A stretch of DNA of 7,996 bases from JAJXUB01 sp047974805 (GCA_047974805.1 JBKECS010000025.1:1-7996); one strand, 5' to 3'; counted from the first letter of the stretch, positions 1 to 7,165 are shown. Program-made: numbers and translations. The notes: generated by a model from the sequence alone, not told the origin.

Positions 1-1
1 C

Positions 2-766
2 GAGCAGATCGGCATGAACGGAGGACACAACGCGCTGGGCTCGGGCAACCGGGCCAACGCCACCATCGGACGCGCCATTCGGCTCACCGTGGCCAACGCC
101 TTGGGCGCCAAGAGCGGTCGGCTGGACGCTACCTCGGTGGGGCATCCCGGCAAGTATTCGTTCTGCTTCGCCGAGCGAACCCCGGCCTCACCGTGGGAAC
201 CGCTGCGAGTCGAAAAGGGGTACGCGGTCGAGGACACGACGGTCACCATCCTGGCCGGCGAGGGGCCCCGCCAGGTTGCCAACCATCTCAACGAAGACCC
301 CGAAGGCGTGCTGCGATCCTTCGCGGCGGCTATGAAGGCACCGTCCAACTTCATCGCCGGCAAGTCTGGGCAAGTGGTCGTCGTCCTCGGCCATGAGCAC
401 GAACTCGCCCTGCGTGAAGCAGGATGGAGTCGGGCCGACGCCCTCGACTTCCTGGTCCAGGCCAGCAGGGTCACCCCGGCGGAGTTGCAAGCGGGCGGGA
501 TCCTTCTTGAAAGTGGTGCCCAGCACGACATGACCCCCGGCCCGGACGGTAAGTTGCCCGTGGTTGACTCGGCCGAGGACATCGTGCTCATCACCGCCGG
601 AGGAGCCGGATCGGGCTGGTCGGCACTGATCCCCTCATGGGCACCGACGAAGCACTCACGCTCGGTGACCCGGCGGGTACGCCCTCCAGGAGAGGCCATG
701 CCCGATTGCGGCCCGGACAGTTGCGAGATCCCCTGGCTCACCGAATCATTCATCCAGGGAGAATGA
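2..766 (+). CDS. UGSC-associated uncharacterised protein, 5'-truncated
   Basis: The reading frame is open from the window edge (codons from base 2 read E-Q-I-G before the Met at 14), so the true start lies upstream and this is the C-terminal part, about 254 residues. The segments NRANATIGRAIRL, HPGKYSFCFAE and the late DIVLITAGGAGSGWSALIP followed by SVTR look like an uncharacterised family that I remember next to, or fused with, UGSC-type (seleno)proteins. No catalytic domain that I can name is visible, nor any signal peptide or membrane segment in the part present. After SVTR there is a tail with two cysteines spaced C-x4-C (DCGPDSC, codons at 707 and 722), which I do not recall from the family. 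It ends one base before the GTG of the UGSC-like gene, so the two are almost certainly co-translated and may form one complex. The family match is from memory and the function is unknown. Confidence 0.7.
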   Translation, partial: EQIGMNGGHNALGSGNRANATIGRAIRLTVANALGAKSGRLDATSVGHPGKYSFCFAERTPASPWEPLRVEKGYAVEDTTVTILAGEGPRQVANHLNEDPEGVLRSFAAAMKAPSNFIAGKSGQVVVVLGHEHELALREAGWSRADALDFLVQASRVTPAELQAGGILLESGAQHDMTPGPDGKLPVVDSAEDIVLITAGGAGSGWSALIPSWAPTKHSRSVTRRVRPPGEAMPDCGPDSCEIPWLTESFIQGE

Positions 767-771
767 GGTGG
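756..771 (+). promoter_or_regulatory. Overlapping ribosome binding sites with two possible starts
   Basis: AGGGAG (756-761) lies 6 bases before GTG 768. GAGGTGG (765-771) lies 5 bases before an in-frame ATG at 777. Both are good Shine-Dalgarno-like matches, so the UGSC-like gene could start at either codon, a difference of three residues (M-E-N). The sites sit on the last codons and stop of the previous gene, as expected for translational coupling. Confidence 0.5.
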
Positions 772-1337
772 AAAACATGGCAACGATCGACATCATGGTT
801 CCTGAGCTTGCCGACGAACCGCCGCCGAGCGACCTGCGGCTGGCCGAGCGCCGTCCGCTTCCGGACCACGCCCGATTGACCCTGGTCGACAATGGCAAGC
901 CCAAGGCGGCCCAATTGCTGTCGATGATTGCCGAGGGTCTGAGGCATTCCCACGGGATCAGTTCGGTGGAGTTGTATGCCAAGGGCTCGGCTTCCCGAGT
1001 GCTCGATGATGACGAGGTCGCCTCCATAGCCGTCTCCTCCGATGTGGCCATCACTGGATTAGGCGACTGCGGCGCCTGCTCGGCCTGCAGCTTGGGGGAC
1101 GCCATCAAAATGGAAGCTGCGGGTATTCCGTCGACGGTGCTTATCAGCGACGTCTTCACCGGCCACGTCGCGTCCTTCGCGGTCACCATGGGAATGCCGG
1201 GATACCACTTCGCCGTCGTACCCCACCCGGTGTCGTCCAAGGACGACGGCCAGCTGGCATCCTACGCGGCCGCCGTCCTCGACCAGGTCGCCTTCCAACT
1301 CACTGGCGCCTTGGCGACGCAGCCGCAGCTGACATGA
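768..1337 (+). CDS. UGSC-family protein, cysteine homologue of a selenoprotein
   Basis: A 189-residue protein (186 if ATG 777 is the start). The order of conserved blocks matches the UGSC (seleno)protein family: LVDNGKPKAAQLL near residue 42, a central GLGDCGACSACSLGDAIKMEAAGIPST, and a late VVPHPVS. In the founding family the central motif reads GDUGSC, with selenocysteine encoded by TGA. Here that position is Cys101 encoded by TGC, and the motif continues as C101-G-A-C104-S-A-C107, a C-x2-C-x2-C cluster. No in-frame TGA is present, so no selenocysteine insertion is needed. The size is normal for the family and no membrane segment or export signal is visible, so it is probably cytosolic. The biochemical role of the family is not established. 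The Cys cluster suggests redox, thiol-transfer or metal-binding chemistry, which is inference. It follows its presumed partner by one base and overlaps the SDR gene by ATGA, placing it in an acyl-CoA metabolism operon. Confidence 0.85.
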   Translation: MENMATIDIMVPELADEPPPSDLRLAERRPLPDHARLTLVDNGKPKAAQLLSMIAEGLRHSHGISSVELYAKGSASRVLDDDEVASIAVSSDVAITGLGDCGACSACSLGDAIKMEAAGIPSTVLISDVFTGHVASFAVTMGMPGYHFAVVPHPVSSKDDGQLASYAAAVLDQVAFQLTGALATQPQLT

Positions 1338-2089
1338 CTGAGTTTGCGCGGCGAGTCGGAGCAGCACTCGTTATCGGTGCGAGCGGCGGCGTAGGTTCGG
1401 CGATCAGCACGCTCATGCTTGAGCGTGGCAGCAAGGTGGCCATGACGTATCGGCGGCCGTCGGCTCAGGTCGACCAGCTGTGCACTCAGCCTGGGACAGC
1501 GGCATACCAGCTCGACCTCAATGATGAGGACGCCTGCCAGCGTGTTGTCGAGGCGACCGTTGCTGACTTCGGGGCGTTGCACACCCTGGTCTATGCCGCT
1601 GGCCCGCACGTCCCGATGCGATACGTCGCCACGATCTCGCCGGCTCAGTTCCGCCAGCAGATGCTTGACGACGCGGTGGGCAGCTTTAACATCGTTCAGC
1701 CGGCACTTCCTCATTTGCGCGCCTCCAAAGGCGCCATCGTGGCGGTCACCACCGTGGCCACGGTGAGATTCCCGCCGCGTGACTCGCTGTCCTCGGCTCC
1801 CAAGGGCGCCGTCGAGGCGTTGATGCGGGCCATCGCGCTCGAGGAAGGGCGCTTCGGGGTCCGTGCCAACTGCGTCGGTCCGGGACTCATGGGAGACGGC
1901 ATGACCGAGCGGCTCATGGCCTCCGGCGATTTCACCGAAGAGGTCAAGGAGGCGACGCGGGCCATGATCCCGATGCGCCGCCTCGGTGCGGTCGTGGAGG
2001 TTGCCGAGGCCGTGTGCTTCCTTGCCTCCGACCGGGCCGGCTACATCAGCGGACAAAAGCTCGACGTCGACGGAGGATATTCAGTCTGA
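1334..2089 (+). CDS. SDR-family oxidoreductase homologue with altered active site
   Basis: A 251-residue protein with the classical short-chain dehydrogenase/reductase fold. It has the nucleotide-binding loop G15-ASGGV-G21, a DLND segment after strand 3, YAAG in place of the usual NNAG, a VRANCVGPG block, and the C-terminal FLASDRAGYISGQKLDVDGGYSV, which is very typical of the family. The catalytic Tyr-x3-Lys motif is changed: Lys157 is present but the Tyr position is Ser153 (S-S-A-P-K), and the catalytic Ser thirteen residues earlier is Thr140. Classical proton-transfer catalysis is therefore doubtful, although the NAD(P)-binding half looks intact. It may have lost dehydrogenase activity, use another acid/base, or bind nucleotide for regulation. 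In this operon an active enzyme would be expected to act on a hydroxyacyl- or ketoacyl-CoA. The start overlaps the previous stop (ATGA), and the stop overlaps the next start (TGATG). Confidence 0.88.
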   Translation: MTEFARRVGAALVIGASGGVGSAISTLMLERGSKVAMTYRRPSAQVDQLCTQPGTAAYQLDLNDEDACQRVVEATVADFGALHTLVYAAGPHVPMRYVATISPAQFRQQMLDDAVGSFNIVQPALPHLRASKGAIVAVTTVATVRFPPRDSLSSAPKGAVEALMRAIALEEGRFGVRANCVGPGLMGDGMTERLMASGDFTEEVKEATRAMIPMRRLGAVVEVAEAVCFLASDRAGYISGQKLDVDGGYSV

Positions 2090-2844
2090 TGATTACCTAC
2101 GAGGTTCGTGACAACGTGGCTTGGGCGCTGCTCGACCGCGCGGAGAAACTCAATGCCATGGATCGTGGCTTCTGGGGTGAACTCTGCGAGGTGTCGCAAT
2201 GGGCCGGGTCCGACGCGGGTGTTCGTGCCTTGGTTTTCCACGGAGCCGGATCGTGCTTTTCCGTCGGAGGTGACATTTCAACCTTCGAGGGCATGGACGA
2301 TGCGTCGTCGCGTCGGCAATTCAGCCAGGAGTGCCTCGATGCGCTGCGGATGGTGGAAGAGATCCCCAAACCCACCATCGCCGCCGTCCACGGCTACGCC
2401 TTCGGCGGCGGATGTGAGCTCACCATGGTGTGCGACATCGTCGTTGCCGACCAGACAGCCGTGTTCGCCACTCCGGAGGCCGCTGTGGGTCTGTTTCCCG
2501 GCCTCGGCGTGGTCCGGGGCCGGGCGCATACAGGCCTGCATTGGATGAAGTACCTCGCTTTCACAGGGGAACGGATCTCCGCCCAGGATGCTCGGACCGC
2601 AGGCCTGGTGACGGTGCTCACCGAGGAGGGTGCCCACCGTGCCGAAGCGGAGCGGCTCGCCCAGCTGATTGCTGCAAAGGCGCCGCTGGCGCTGGCTGCG
2701 GCCAAGAACATTCTGCAGCGGGGCCACGAAGATGGATACGCCTGGTCGGTCGAGGCAATCGCGATGCTGCACGGGACGGCGGACCAGCGCGAAGGGGTCT
2801 CGGCCTTCTTCGAACGTCGTACGCCCAACTTCCACGGCACCTGA
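2089..2844 (+). CDS. Enoyl-CoA hydratase/isomerase family protein
   Basis: A 251-residue crotonase-fold protein. Proteins of this family hydrate or isomerise unsaturated acyl-CoA esters in the cytosol. The CoA/oxyanion-hole segment is FSVGGDI (G60-G61-D62), and the second oxyanion-hole segment is GYAFGGGCEL. Glu110 in GGGCE and Glu130 in ATPEA match in spacing (20) the two catalytic Glu residues of rat mitochondrial enoyl-CoA hydratase (144 and 164), so hydratase activity is plausible. The following segment, FPGLGVVRGRAHTG, departs from the usual PG-x-GG-x-QRL pattern, so the exact substrate is open. The start is ATG 2089, overlapping the SDR stop by one base, with GGAGGA at 2072-2077 as ribosome site. 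An extension to an upstream ATG at 2014 would add an Arg-rich stretch inside the SDR gene and is rejected. It is the last gene of the + strand operon. No specific pathway can be assigned from sequence alone. Confidence 0.9.
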   Translation: MITYEVRDNVAWALLDRAEKLNAMDRGFWGELCEVSQWAGSDAGVRALVFHGAGSCFSVGGDISTFEGMDDASSRRQFSQECLDALRMVEEIPKPTIAAVHGYAFGGGCELTMVCDIVVADQTAVFATPEAAVGLFPGLGVVRGRAHTGLHWMKYLAFTGERISAQDARTAGLVTVLTEEGAHRAEAERLAQLIAAKAPLALAAAKNILQRGHEDGYAWSVEAIAMLHGTADQREGVSAFFERRTPNFHGT

Positions 2845-2853
2845 CAAGCGGTG

Positions 2854-2879
2854 CGATACGACGGCGCCAGGGTCGTTCG
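2854..2879. terminator. Possible bidirectional hairpin between convergent genes
   Basis: In the 36-base gap between the two convergent operons, CGA-t-ACGAC (2854-2862) can pair with GTCGTTCG (2872-2879), giving an 8-bp stem with one bulged T and a 9-base loop. There is no T-run on either side, so it is not a canonical intrinsic terminator. Actinobacterial terminators often lack one. A position shared by two converging transcripts makes termination plausible but unproven. Confidence 0.3.
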
Positions 2880-2880
2880 G

Positions 2881-3723
2881 CTAGCTGGCCAGCGCAGTGA
2901 TCGGAATATCGCGCGCCGTTGCCCACTCCTGCCACTGGCCTGCGGTCCGTGTAAGGAATACGGTTTCCAGGTCCTCGCGACGGATCGGCTCGACGAGTTC
3001 GAGTTCGGTCACCAGACGGTCGAAGAAGTGCGGCTCCAAGGCGGCCAGAGCGATGACCCCGTCGGCAGTGGGGTAGAGCCCGTAGGCCGGTAGTCCGCCC
3101 CCGAGTGTGCCACCGGGTTCGGTCAGACCGTGAATGATCGGCCTGGCCATGGCCACAGCGAGATCGGACAACGGCACTTCGCGACGAACCCCCGCGCCCG
3201 AGGCCGCTCTGGCGACCAGCGCGGCGCACGCTTCCCCGGCGGCGCGCTCGGCGCCAGCCAGGTCAACGGTCAAGGTAGTCGGCATGCGCACTCCGTGGAC
3301 CAGTCCCTGGCTGGCCTGGTAGGTCAGGTCATGGCCGGCCACCTCGGCGCCCGCCCCGGGGTAGCCGACGATGTCGATCTGGCACAGTTGTGGGTGCCGG
3401 GCGTGAGTCGACGCGAAGTCGAGTTGCAACCGGCCAAGTGCCGACGGTCGGCTGCTCGTGATCAGCAGATCGGCCTCGTCGAGGAGGGCGCCCAACTGCT
3501 CTCGGTCCGCCACTAACTTCAAGTTCAGCCGCACGACGTCCTGGCCCTCGTGCAACTCGGTGAAGTAGTCCTGTGCAAAGGTCTCCATCGGATCCCCCGA
3601 GGGGGGCAGCACCGTGGTGACGTGTGCTCCCCAGGCAGTCAGACGGGCCGCCGCGGCCGGCCCCGGTAGATTGACCGCAACGGAGACCACGCTGACGCCG
3701 GCAAGGGGACTGCCCGACGTCAT
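2881..3723 (-). CDS. Short class III (CaiB/BaiF) CoA-transferase
   Basis: A 280-residue protein of the class III CoA-transferase family, which moves CoA between carboxylic acids (some members racemise acyl-CoAs). Visible features are the N-terminal PLAGVSVVSVAVNLPGP, the GAHVTTVLPPSGDP loop, NLK at 67-69, DEADLLITSSRP at 82-93, and GHDLTYQASQG at 130-140. Asp132 there is the likely catalytic aspartate, since the GHD-x-x-Y context matches the alpha-methylacyl-CoA racemase/CaiB branch. It then has GLPAYGLYPTADG. Family members are usually about 360-400 residues. This one stops soon after DIPITALAS, where others carry a further C-terminal segment, so it is a short variant or a C-terminally truncated copy. 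Reading on past the TAG shows nothing family-like. The start is ATG 3723, overlapping the fadB stop by ATGA, so it is translated with fadB. It probably activates the substrate acid for this operon. The acid is unknown. Confidence 0.82.
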   Translation of the reverse strand: MTSGSPLAGVSVVSVAVNLPGPAAAARLTAWGAHVTTVLPPSGDPMETFAQDYFTELHEGQDVVRLNLKLVADREQLGALLDEADLLITSSRPSALGRLQLDFASTHARHPQLCQIDIVGYPGAGAEVAGHDLTYQASQGLVHGVRMPTTLTVDLAGAERAAGEACAALVARAASGAGVRREVPLSDLAVAMARPIIHGLTEPGGTLGGGLPAYGLYPTADGVIALAALEPHFFDRLVTELELVEPIRREDLETVFLTRTAGQWQEWATARDIPITALAS

Positions 3724-5876
3724 ACCAGGGTCCCGCCAGAGACCCGATCGGTGAGCCAGACGGATGGACGGAACCGCTCGCCATAGCGGTCGGCCAACTC
3801 GTTGGCCCGGCCGACGAACCCGGCCAGGCCACCCTCGTAGTTCGTCATGAAGGTCGCCGGCCCGCCCGTATGCGCCGGGAACCCGATGCCGAAGATGCCC
3901 CCGATGTTGGCCGAGGGAGTGTCTGTGAGGATGCCATCCCGGAAGCATCCGGCCGTCTCCAAGGCCATCCGGAACAGATACCGATCCTCGATGTCGGCCG
4001 TCGGTAGCTCCACCCCTCGCGCCCAGCGTTCACGCAGCCCCGGCCACAAAGCCTTCGCGGCGCCGTCCGGATAGTCATAGAACCCCGCTCCGGCAGCCCT
4101 GCCCTTGCGACCGAGCTCCACCAGGGTGTCGATCACCACTTCGCCGGGATTCGGTGGTTCGAGGGTTCGGCCCTCGTCGGCGGCAACCTTTGCCGCCTCG
4201 GTTCGGATGTGCTGGGTCAACGGAAGCGAGACCTCATCGAGCATGGCCAGCGGAGGTGAGGGGAATCCGGCGCTCGTAGCACTGCGTTCGATAACCATGG
4301 GGTCCACACCTTCGGCCACCAGGAGCGCACCTTCGTCGATGAGGGTGGAGAACACCCGGCTGGTGTAGAAACCTCGACCGTCGCCCACGACGATGGGAAT
4401 CTTCCGGAGCTGATGAACCAGGTCCATCGCCCTAGCCGCTGCCTCGTCAGAGGTGGATTCACCCCGGATGATCTCAACGAGCTGCATCTTGTCCACCGGG
4501 CTGAAGAAGTGCAGCCCGACGAAGTCCCCGGGCCGGGACGAGAACCCCTGGAGGCTAGTGATCGGCAAGGTCGAGGTATTGGAGCACAACAGGGTCGTCG
4601 GCTTTACCACGCCTTCGACTTCCGCAAAGACCTGCTCTTTGAGGGCGAAGTCTTCGAAGACCGCCTCGATCACCACATCGGTGTCGGCAAGATCCGAGGC
4701 CTGCGCCGTGGGCGTGATCCGGCCAAGAATGGCGTCGCGCTCGGCCGGATCGGTCTGCCCCCGTTCGACACGCTTCGCCAGCAGCTTCTCGGAATATGCC
4801 TTTCCGTGCTGGGCCGCGTCGAGTGAGACGTCCTTGAGGACGACTTCGATTCCGGCGAGAGCGCACGACCAGGCGATGCCAGCGCCCATCATCCCCGCAC
4901 CGAGAACGCCGACCTTGGCCACCTGACGGCTCTCGATCCCGTCCGGGCGCAGCGCCCCTGACCTGATGGACTGTAGATCGAAGAAGAATGCCTGGATCAT
5001 TGCCGTGGATTCCCGTCCGGCGACGAGTTCGGTCAGGTAGCGCGACTCGATCCTGGTGGCGGTGTCGAGGTCCACCTGGGTGCCCTCGACCGCTGCGCTG
5101 ATGATTGCCCGGGGGGCGTGGTCGGGGCTGCCCTTGAGCCGTTTGTTCAGCGTCGCGGGTATTGACGGCAGGATGGCCGCGAACGTGGGAGAACTCGGCG
5201 TACCGCCGGGGATGTGGTAGCCCTTGACGTCCCAGGGCTTGACGGCGGCGCTCTCATCACCGGCGTGATCGTGGATCCATTGCTTGGCCGCCGGGACCAC
5301 GTCATCGGGGGAGTCGACCAATTGGTCGATCACCCCCTTGTCGTAGGCCTGTGCCGGGGTGTATTGCTGACCCTGCAACAGCCATTCCGTGAGGGCTTCG
5401 GTGACGCCTCGCATACGGACCAGGCGGGTGACGCCACCGCCGCCGGGGAGCAACCCGAGGGTCACCTCGGGCAGGCCGATGGCGATTCGATCGCCATCGG
5501 CCGCGATGCGATAGTGACATGCCAAGGCAATTTCCAGGCCGCCGCCAAGAGCTGAGCCATTGATGGCCGCAACCACAGGGACGCCGAGCCGTTCGAGACG
5601 GCGCAACTGGCTCTTGATCAGCTCTACTTCGGCGAAGAACGTCCCGGCCGTCGCTGGGGTGACCTGCTGCAGATCGCCCAGGTTTCCTCCGGCGAAGAAG
5701 GTCTTCTTTCCTGAGGTGAGGACCACCCCGATGATGTCGTCGCGGTCGGCCTCCAGCCGGGTGACCACCTCGCCCATGGCTTTGGTATAGGCCGCGTTCA
5801 TGGTGTTTGCGCCGGAGTTGGGGTCGTTCATCGTCAGCGTGACGATGCCCTCGTCGTCGCGGTCGTATTCGATCAT
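3720..5876 (-). CDS. fadB: FadB: enoyl-CoA hydratase / 3-hydroxyacyl-CoA dehydrogenase
   Basis: A 718-residue bifunctional beta-oxidation enzyme, very like mycobacterial FadB (about 720 residues) along its whole length. The N-terminal crotonase domain has FFAGGNL (60-66) and ALGGGLEIALACHYRIAAD, with catalytic Glu115 and Glu137; the 22-residue spacing is that of the actinobacterial form. The dehydrogenase domain follows, with NAD-binding KVGVLGAGMMGAGIA (G326-x-G-x-x-G331), SNTSTLPI, and the catalytic dyad His456 and Glu468 in GLHFFSPVDKMQLVEII, twelve residues apart as in other 3-hydroxyacyl-CoA dehydrogenases. A C-terminal dehydrogenase repeat contains KGRAAGAGFYDYPDG and NIGGIFGIGFPAHTGG. 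It converts trans-2-enoyl-CoA to 3-ketoacyl-CoA in two steps, in the cytosol, presumably with the FadA encoded just upstream. The start is ATG 5876; the frame stays open further upstream into fadA, but without homology. The ribosome site is weak (AGAGAGG at 5890-5896, 13 bases away). The 61-base gap from fadA shows no terminator. Confidence 0.95.
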   Translation of the reverse strand: MIEYDRDDEGIVTLTMNDPNSGANTMNAAYTKAMGEVVTRLEADRDDIIGVVLTSGKKTFFAGGNLGDLQQVTPATAGTFFAEVELIKSQLRRLERLGVPVVAAINGSALGGGLEIALACHYRIAADGDRIAIGLPEVTLGLLPGGGGVTRLVRMRGVTEALTEWLLQGQQYTPAQAYDKGVIDQLVDSPDDVVPAAKQWIHDHAGDESAAVKPWDVKGYHIPGGTPSSPTFAAILPSIPATLNKRLKGSPDHAPRAIISAAVEGTQVDLDTATRIESRYLTELVAGRESTAMIQAFFFDLQSIRSGALRPDGIESRQVAKVGVLGAGMMGAGIAWSCALAGIEVVLKDVSLDAAQHGKAYSEKLLAKRVERGQTDPAERDAILGRITPTAQASDLADTDVVIEAVFEDFALKEQVFAEVEGVVKPTTLLCSNTSTLPITSLQGFSSRPGDFVGLHFFSPVDKMQLVEIIRGESTSDEAAARAMDLVHQLRKIPIVVGDGRGFYTSRVFSTLIDEGALLVAEGVDPMVIERSATSAGFPSPPLAMLDEVSLPLTQHIRTEAAKVAADEGRTLEPPNPGEVVIDTLVELGRKGRAAGAGFYDYPDGAAKALWPGLRERWARGVELPTADIEDRYLFRMALETAGCFRDGILTDTPSANIGGIFGIGFPAHTGGPATFMTNYEGGLAGFVGRANELADRYGERFRPSVWLTDRVSGGTLV

Positions 5877-5937
5877 GTTTCGCTCAGGGCCTCTCTGTCC
5901 CGTGACCTGTTCCGGGTTGCGAAGAATGGGGGAAGTC

Positions 5938-7158
5938 TTAGACGCGTTCGACGACTGTGGCGATGCCCATGCCGCCGCCGATGCATAGCGTGGCGATGCC
6001 GCGTTCCAGGTCCCGGCGCTCGAGCTCGTCGACCAGGGTCCCCACGATGATGGCGCCAGTGGCGCCGAGGGGGTGGCCCATGGCGATTGCCCCGCCGTTG
6101 ACGTTCGTCTGCTCCTCTGACCAGCCCATGTCGCGGACGAGTTTGAGCGCCACCGATGCGAACGCCTCGTTGATCTCGACCAGGTCGATGTCCGAAGGCA
6201 CCATCCGTGCGCGCTCCAGCGCCAGTCGGCAGGCCGGCACGGGCCCCGTGAGCATGATGGTGGGCTCGGAACCCACAACGGCGATGGACACGATGCGCGC
6301 CCGCGGGGTCAGTCCCATCTCGGTGCCGACCTGCTCATTGCCGACGAGCACCAAGGCGGCACCGTCGACAATGCCGGAGGAGTTCCCAGCGTGGTGAACA
6401 TGGTTGATCTGGTCGACGTAGGGGTACTTCGCCGTGGCGACGAAGTCGAACCCGCCCTGGTCGCCGATGTCGGCGAAAGACGGCTTCAGGCCGGAGAGGG
6501 TCTCCACCGAAGTCCCTGGGCGAATCGTCTCGTCCCGGTCGAGAATCGTCAGCCCGTTCGAGTCCTGGACCGGGATGACCGAACGATCGAAATACCCCGC
6601 ATCCCAGGCTGCCCCCGCTCGGGCATGAGACTGCGCGGCAAATCGGTCGACCTCCGCGCGATCGAAGCCCTCGATCGTGGCGATGAGATCGGCTCCGATC
6701 CCCTGAGGGACGAACCCGGTAGCCATCGCCGTCGCCGGGTCCATCGCCCAAGCGCCACCGTCGCTGCCCATGGGCACCCGCGACATCGATTCGGTTCCAC
6801 CGGCGACGATGAGGTCCTCGAAGCCTGACCGGACCCTCGCGGCCGCTTGATTGATCGCTTCCAAGCCCGACCCGCAGAATCGGTTGAGTTGGACGCCTGC
6901 GACGTTTTCCGGCATACCGGCGCGCAGAGCTGCGATCCTCGGAAGGACTGCACCCTGGTCGCCGATCGGGCTGACAATGCCCAACACGACATCGTCGATC
7001 TTCGTCGGGTCGAGACCGGGGTTGCGGGCTCGAAGCGCGTCGAACAGACCGCCGAGGAGATCGATTGGTTTGACCTCATACAGGGAGCCGTCCGCTTTGC
7101 CTTTGCCACGTGGAGTCCTCAACGCGTCGTAGATGACGGCCTGGTGTTGCTCGGGCAT
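5938..7158 (-). CDS. fadA: FadA: acetyl-CoA acyltransferase (3-ketoacyl-CoA thiolase)
   Basis: A 406-residue thiolase, close in length and sequence to mycobacterial FadA (about 403). It cleaves 3-ketoacyl-CoA with CoA to give acetyl-CoA and a shortened acyl-CoA, the last step of each beta-oxidation cycle. Catalytic residues are all present: acyl-accepting Cys95 in LNRFCGSG, the NEAFAS loop, His362 in GHPLGATGA, and proton-shuttling Cys392 in CIGGGMG. Near the N-terminus RTPRGKGKADGSLYEVKP is typical of the FadA branch rather than of biosynthetic thiolases. The start is ATG 7158, fixed by AAGGAG seven bases upstream. An upstream extension to 7227 would add residues with no homology through the promoter region. 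It is the first gene of the - strand operon, divergent from a TetR regulator that probably controls it. Confidence 0.95.
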   Translation of the reverse strand: MPEQHQAVIYDALRTPRGKGKADGSLYEVKPIDLLGGLFDALRARNPGLDPTKIDDVVLGIVSPIGDQGAVLPRIAALRAGMPENVAGVQLNRFCGSGLEAINQAAARVRSGFEDLIVAGGTESMSRVPMGSDGGAWAMDPATAMATGFVPQGIGADLIATIEGFDRAEVDRFAAQSHARAGAAWDAGYFDRSVIPVQDSNGLTILDRDETIRPGTSVETLSGLKPSFADIGDQGGFDFVATAKYPYVDQINHVHHAGNSSGIVDGAALVLVGNEQVGTEMGLTPRARIVSIAVVGSEPTIMLTGPVPACRLALERARMVPSDIDLVEINEAFASVALKLVRDMGWSEEQTNVNGGAIAMGHPLGATGAIIVGTLVDELERRDLERGIATLCIGGGMGIATVVERV

Positions 7159-7165
7159 GTGCCAA

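Noticed and set aside
1062..1090. A possible selenocysteine codon in the UGSC-like gene
   Set aside because: The position corresponding to Sec is TGC (1068-1070), not TGA, and no other in-frame TGA occurs before the real stop.
1262..2056. A 264-codon open frame on the - strand opposite the UGSC-like and SDR genes
   Set aside because: Its His/Arg-rich composition has no recognisable motif, while the + strand frames there have clear family matches. Long antisense frames are common in high-GC DNA.
2278..2847. A 189-codon open frame on the - strand opposite the enoyl-CoA hydratase
   Set aside because: No motifs are visible, and the opposite strand encodes a complete crotonase-fold protein with both catalytic Glu residues.
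2838..2855. A small hairpin GCACC/GGTGC over the end of the ECH gene
   Set aside because: The stem is only five pairs, overlaps the coding end and lacks a T-run. The longer stem at 2854-2879 is the better candidate.
3724..3948. An upstream extension of the CoA-transferase frame by 75 codons
   Set aside because: It lies within the C-terminal coding part of fadB and has no family similarity. ATG 3723 gives the normal N-terminus and an ATGA overlap.
5877..5937. A possible terminator or internal promoter between fadA and fadB
   Set aside because: Only a 4-base CCCG/CGGG pairing and no convincing promoter boxes are visible. The genes are best read as one operon.
5877..6278. An open - strand frame extending the fadB gene about 130 codons upstream into fadA
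   Set aside because: The extension is Arg/Ser/Trp-rich with no homology and lies antiphase within the thiolase gene. FadB homology begins at ATG 5876.
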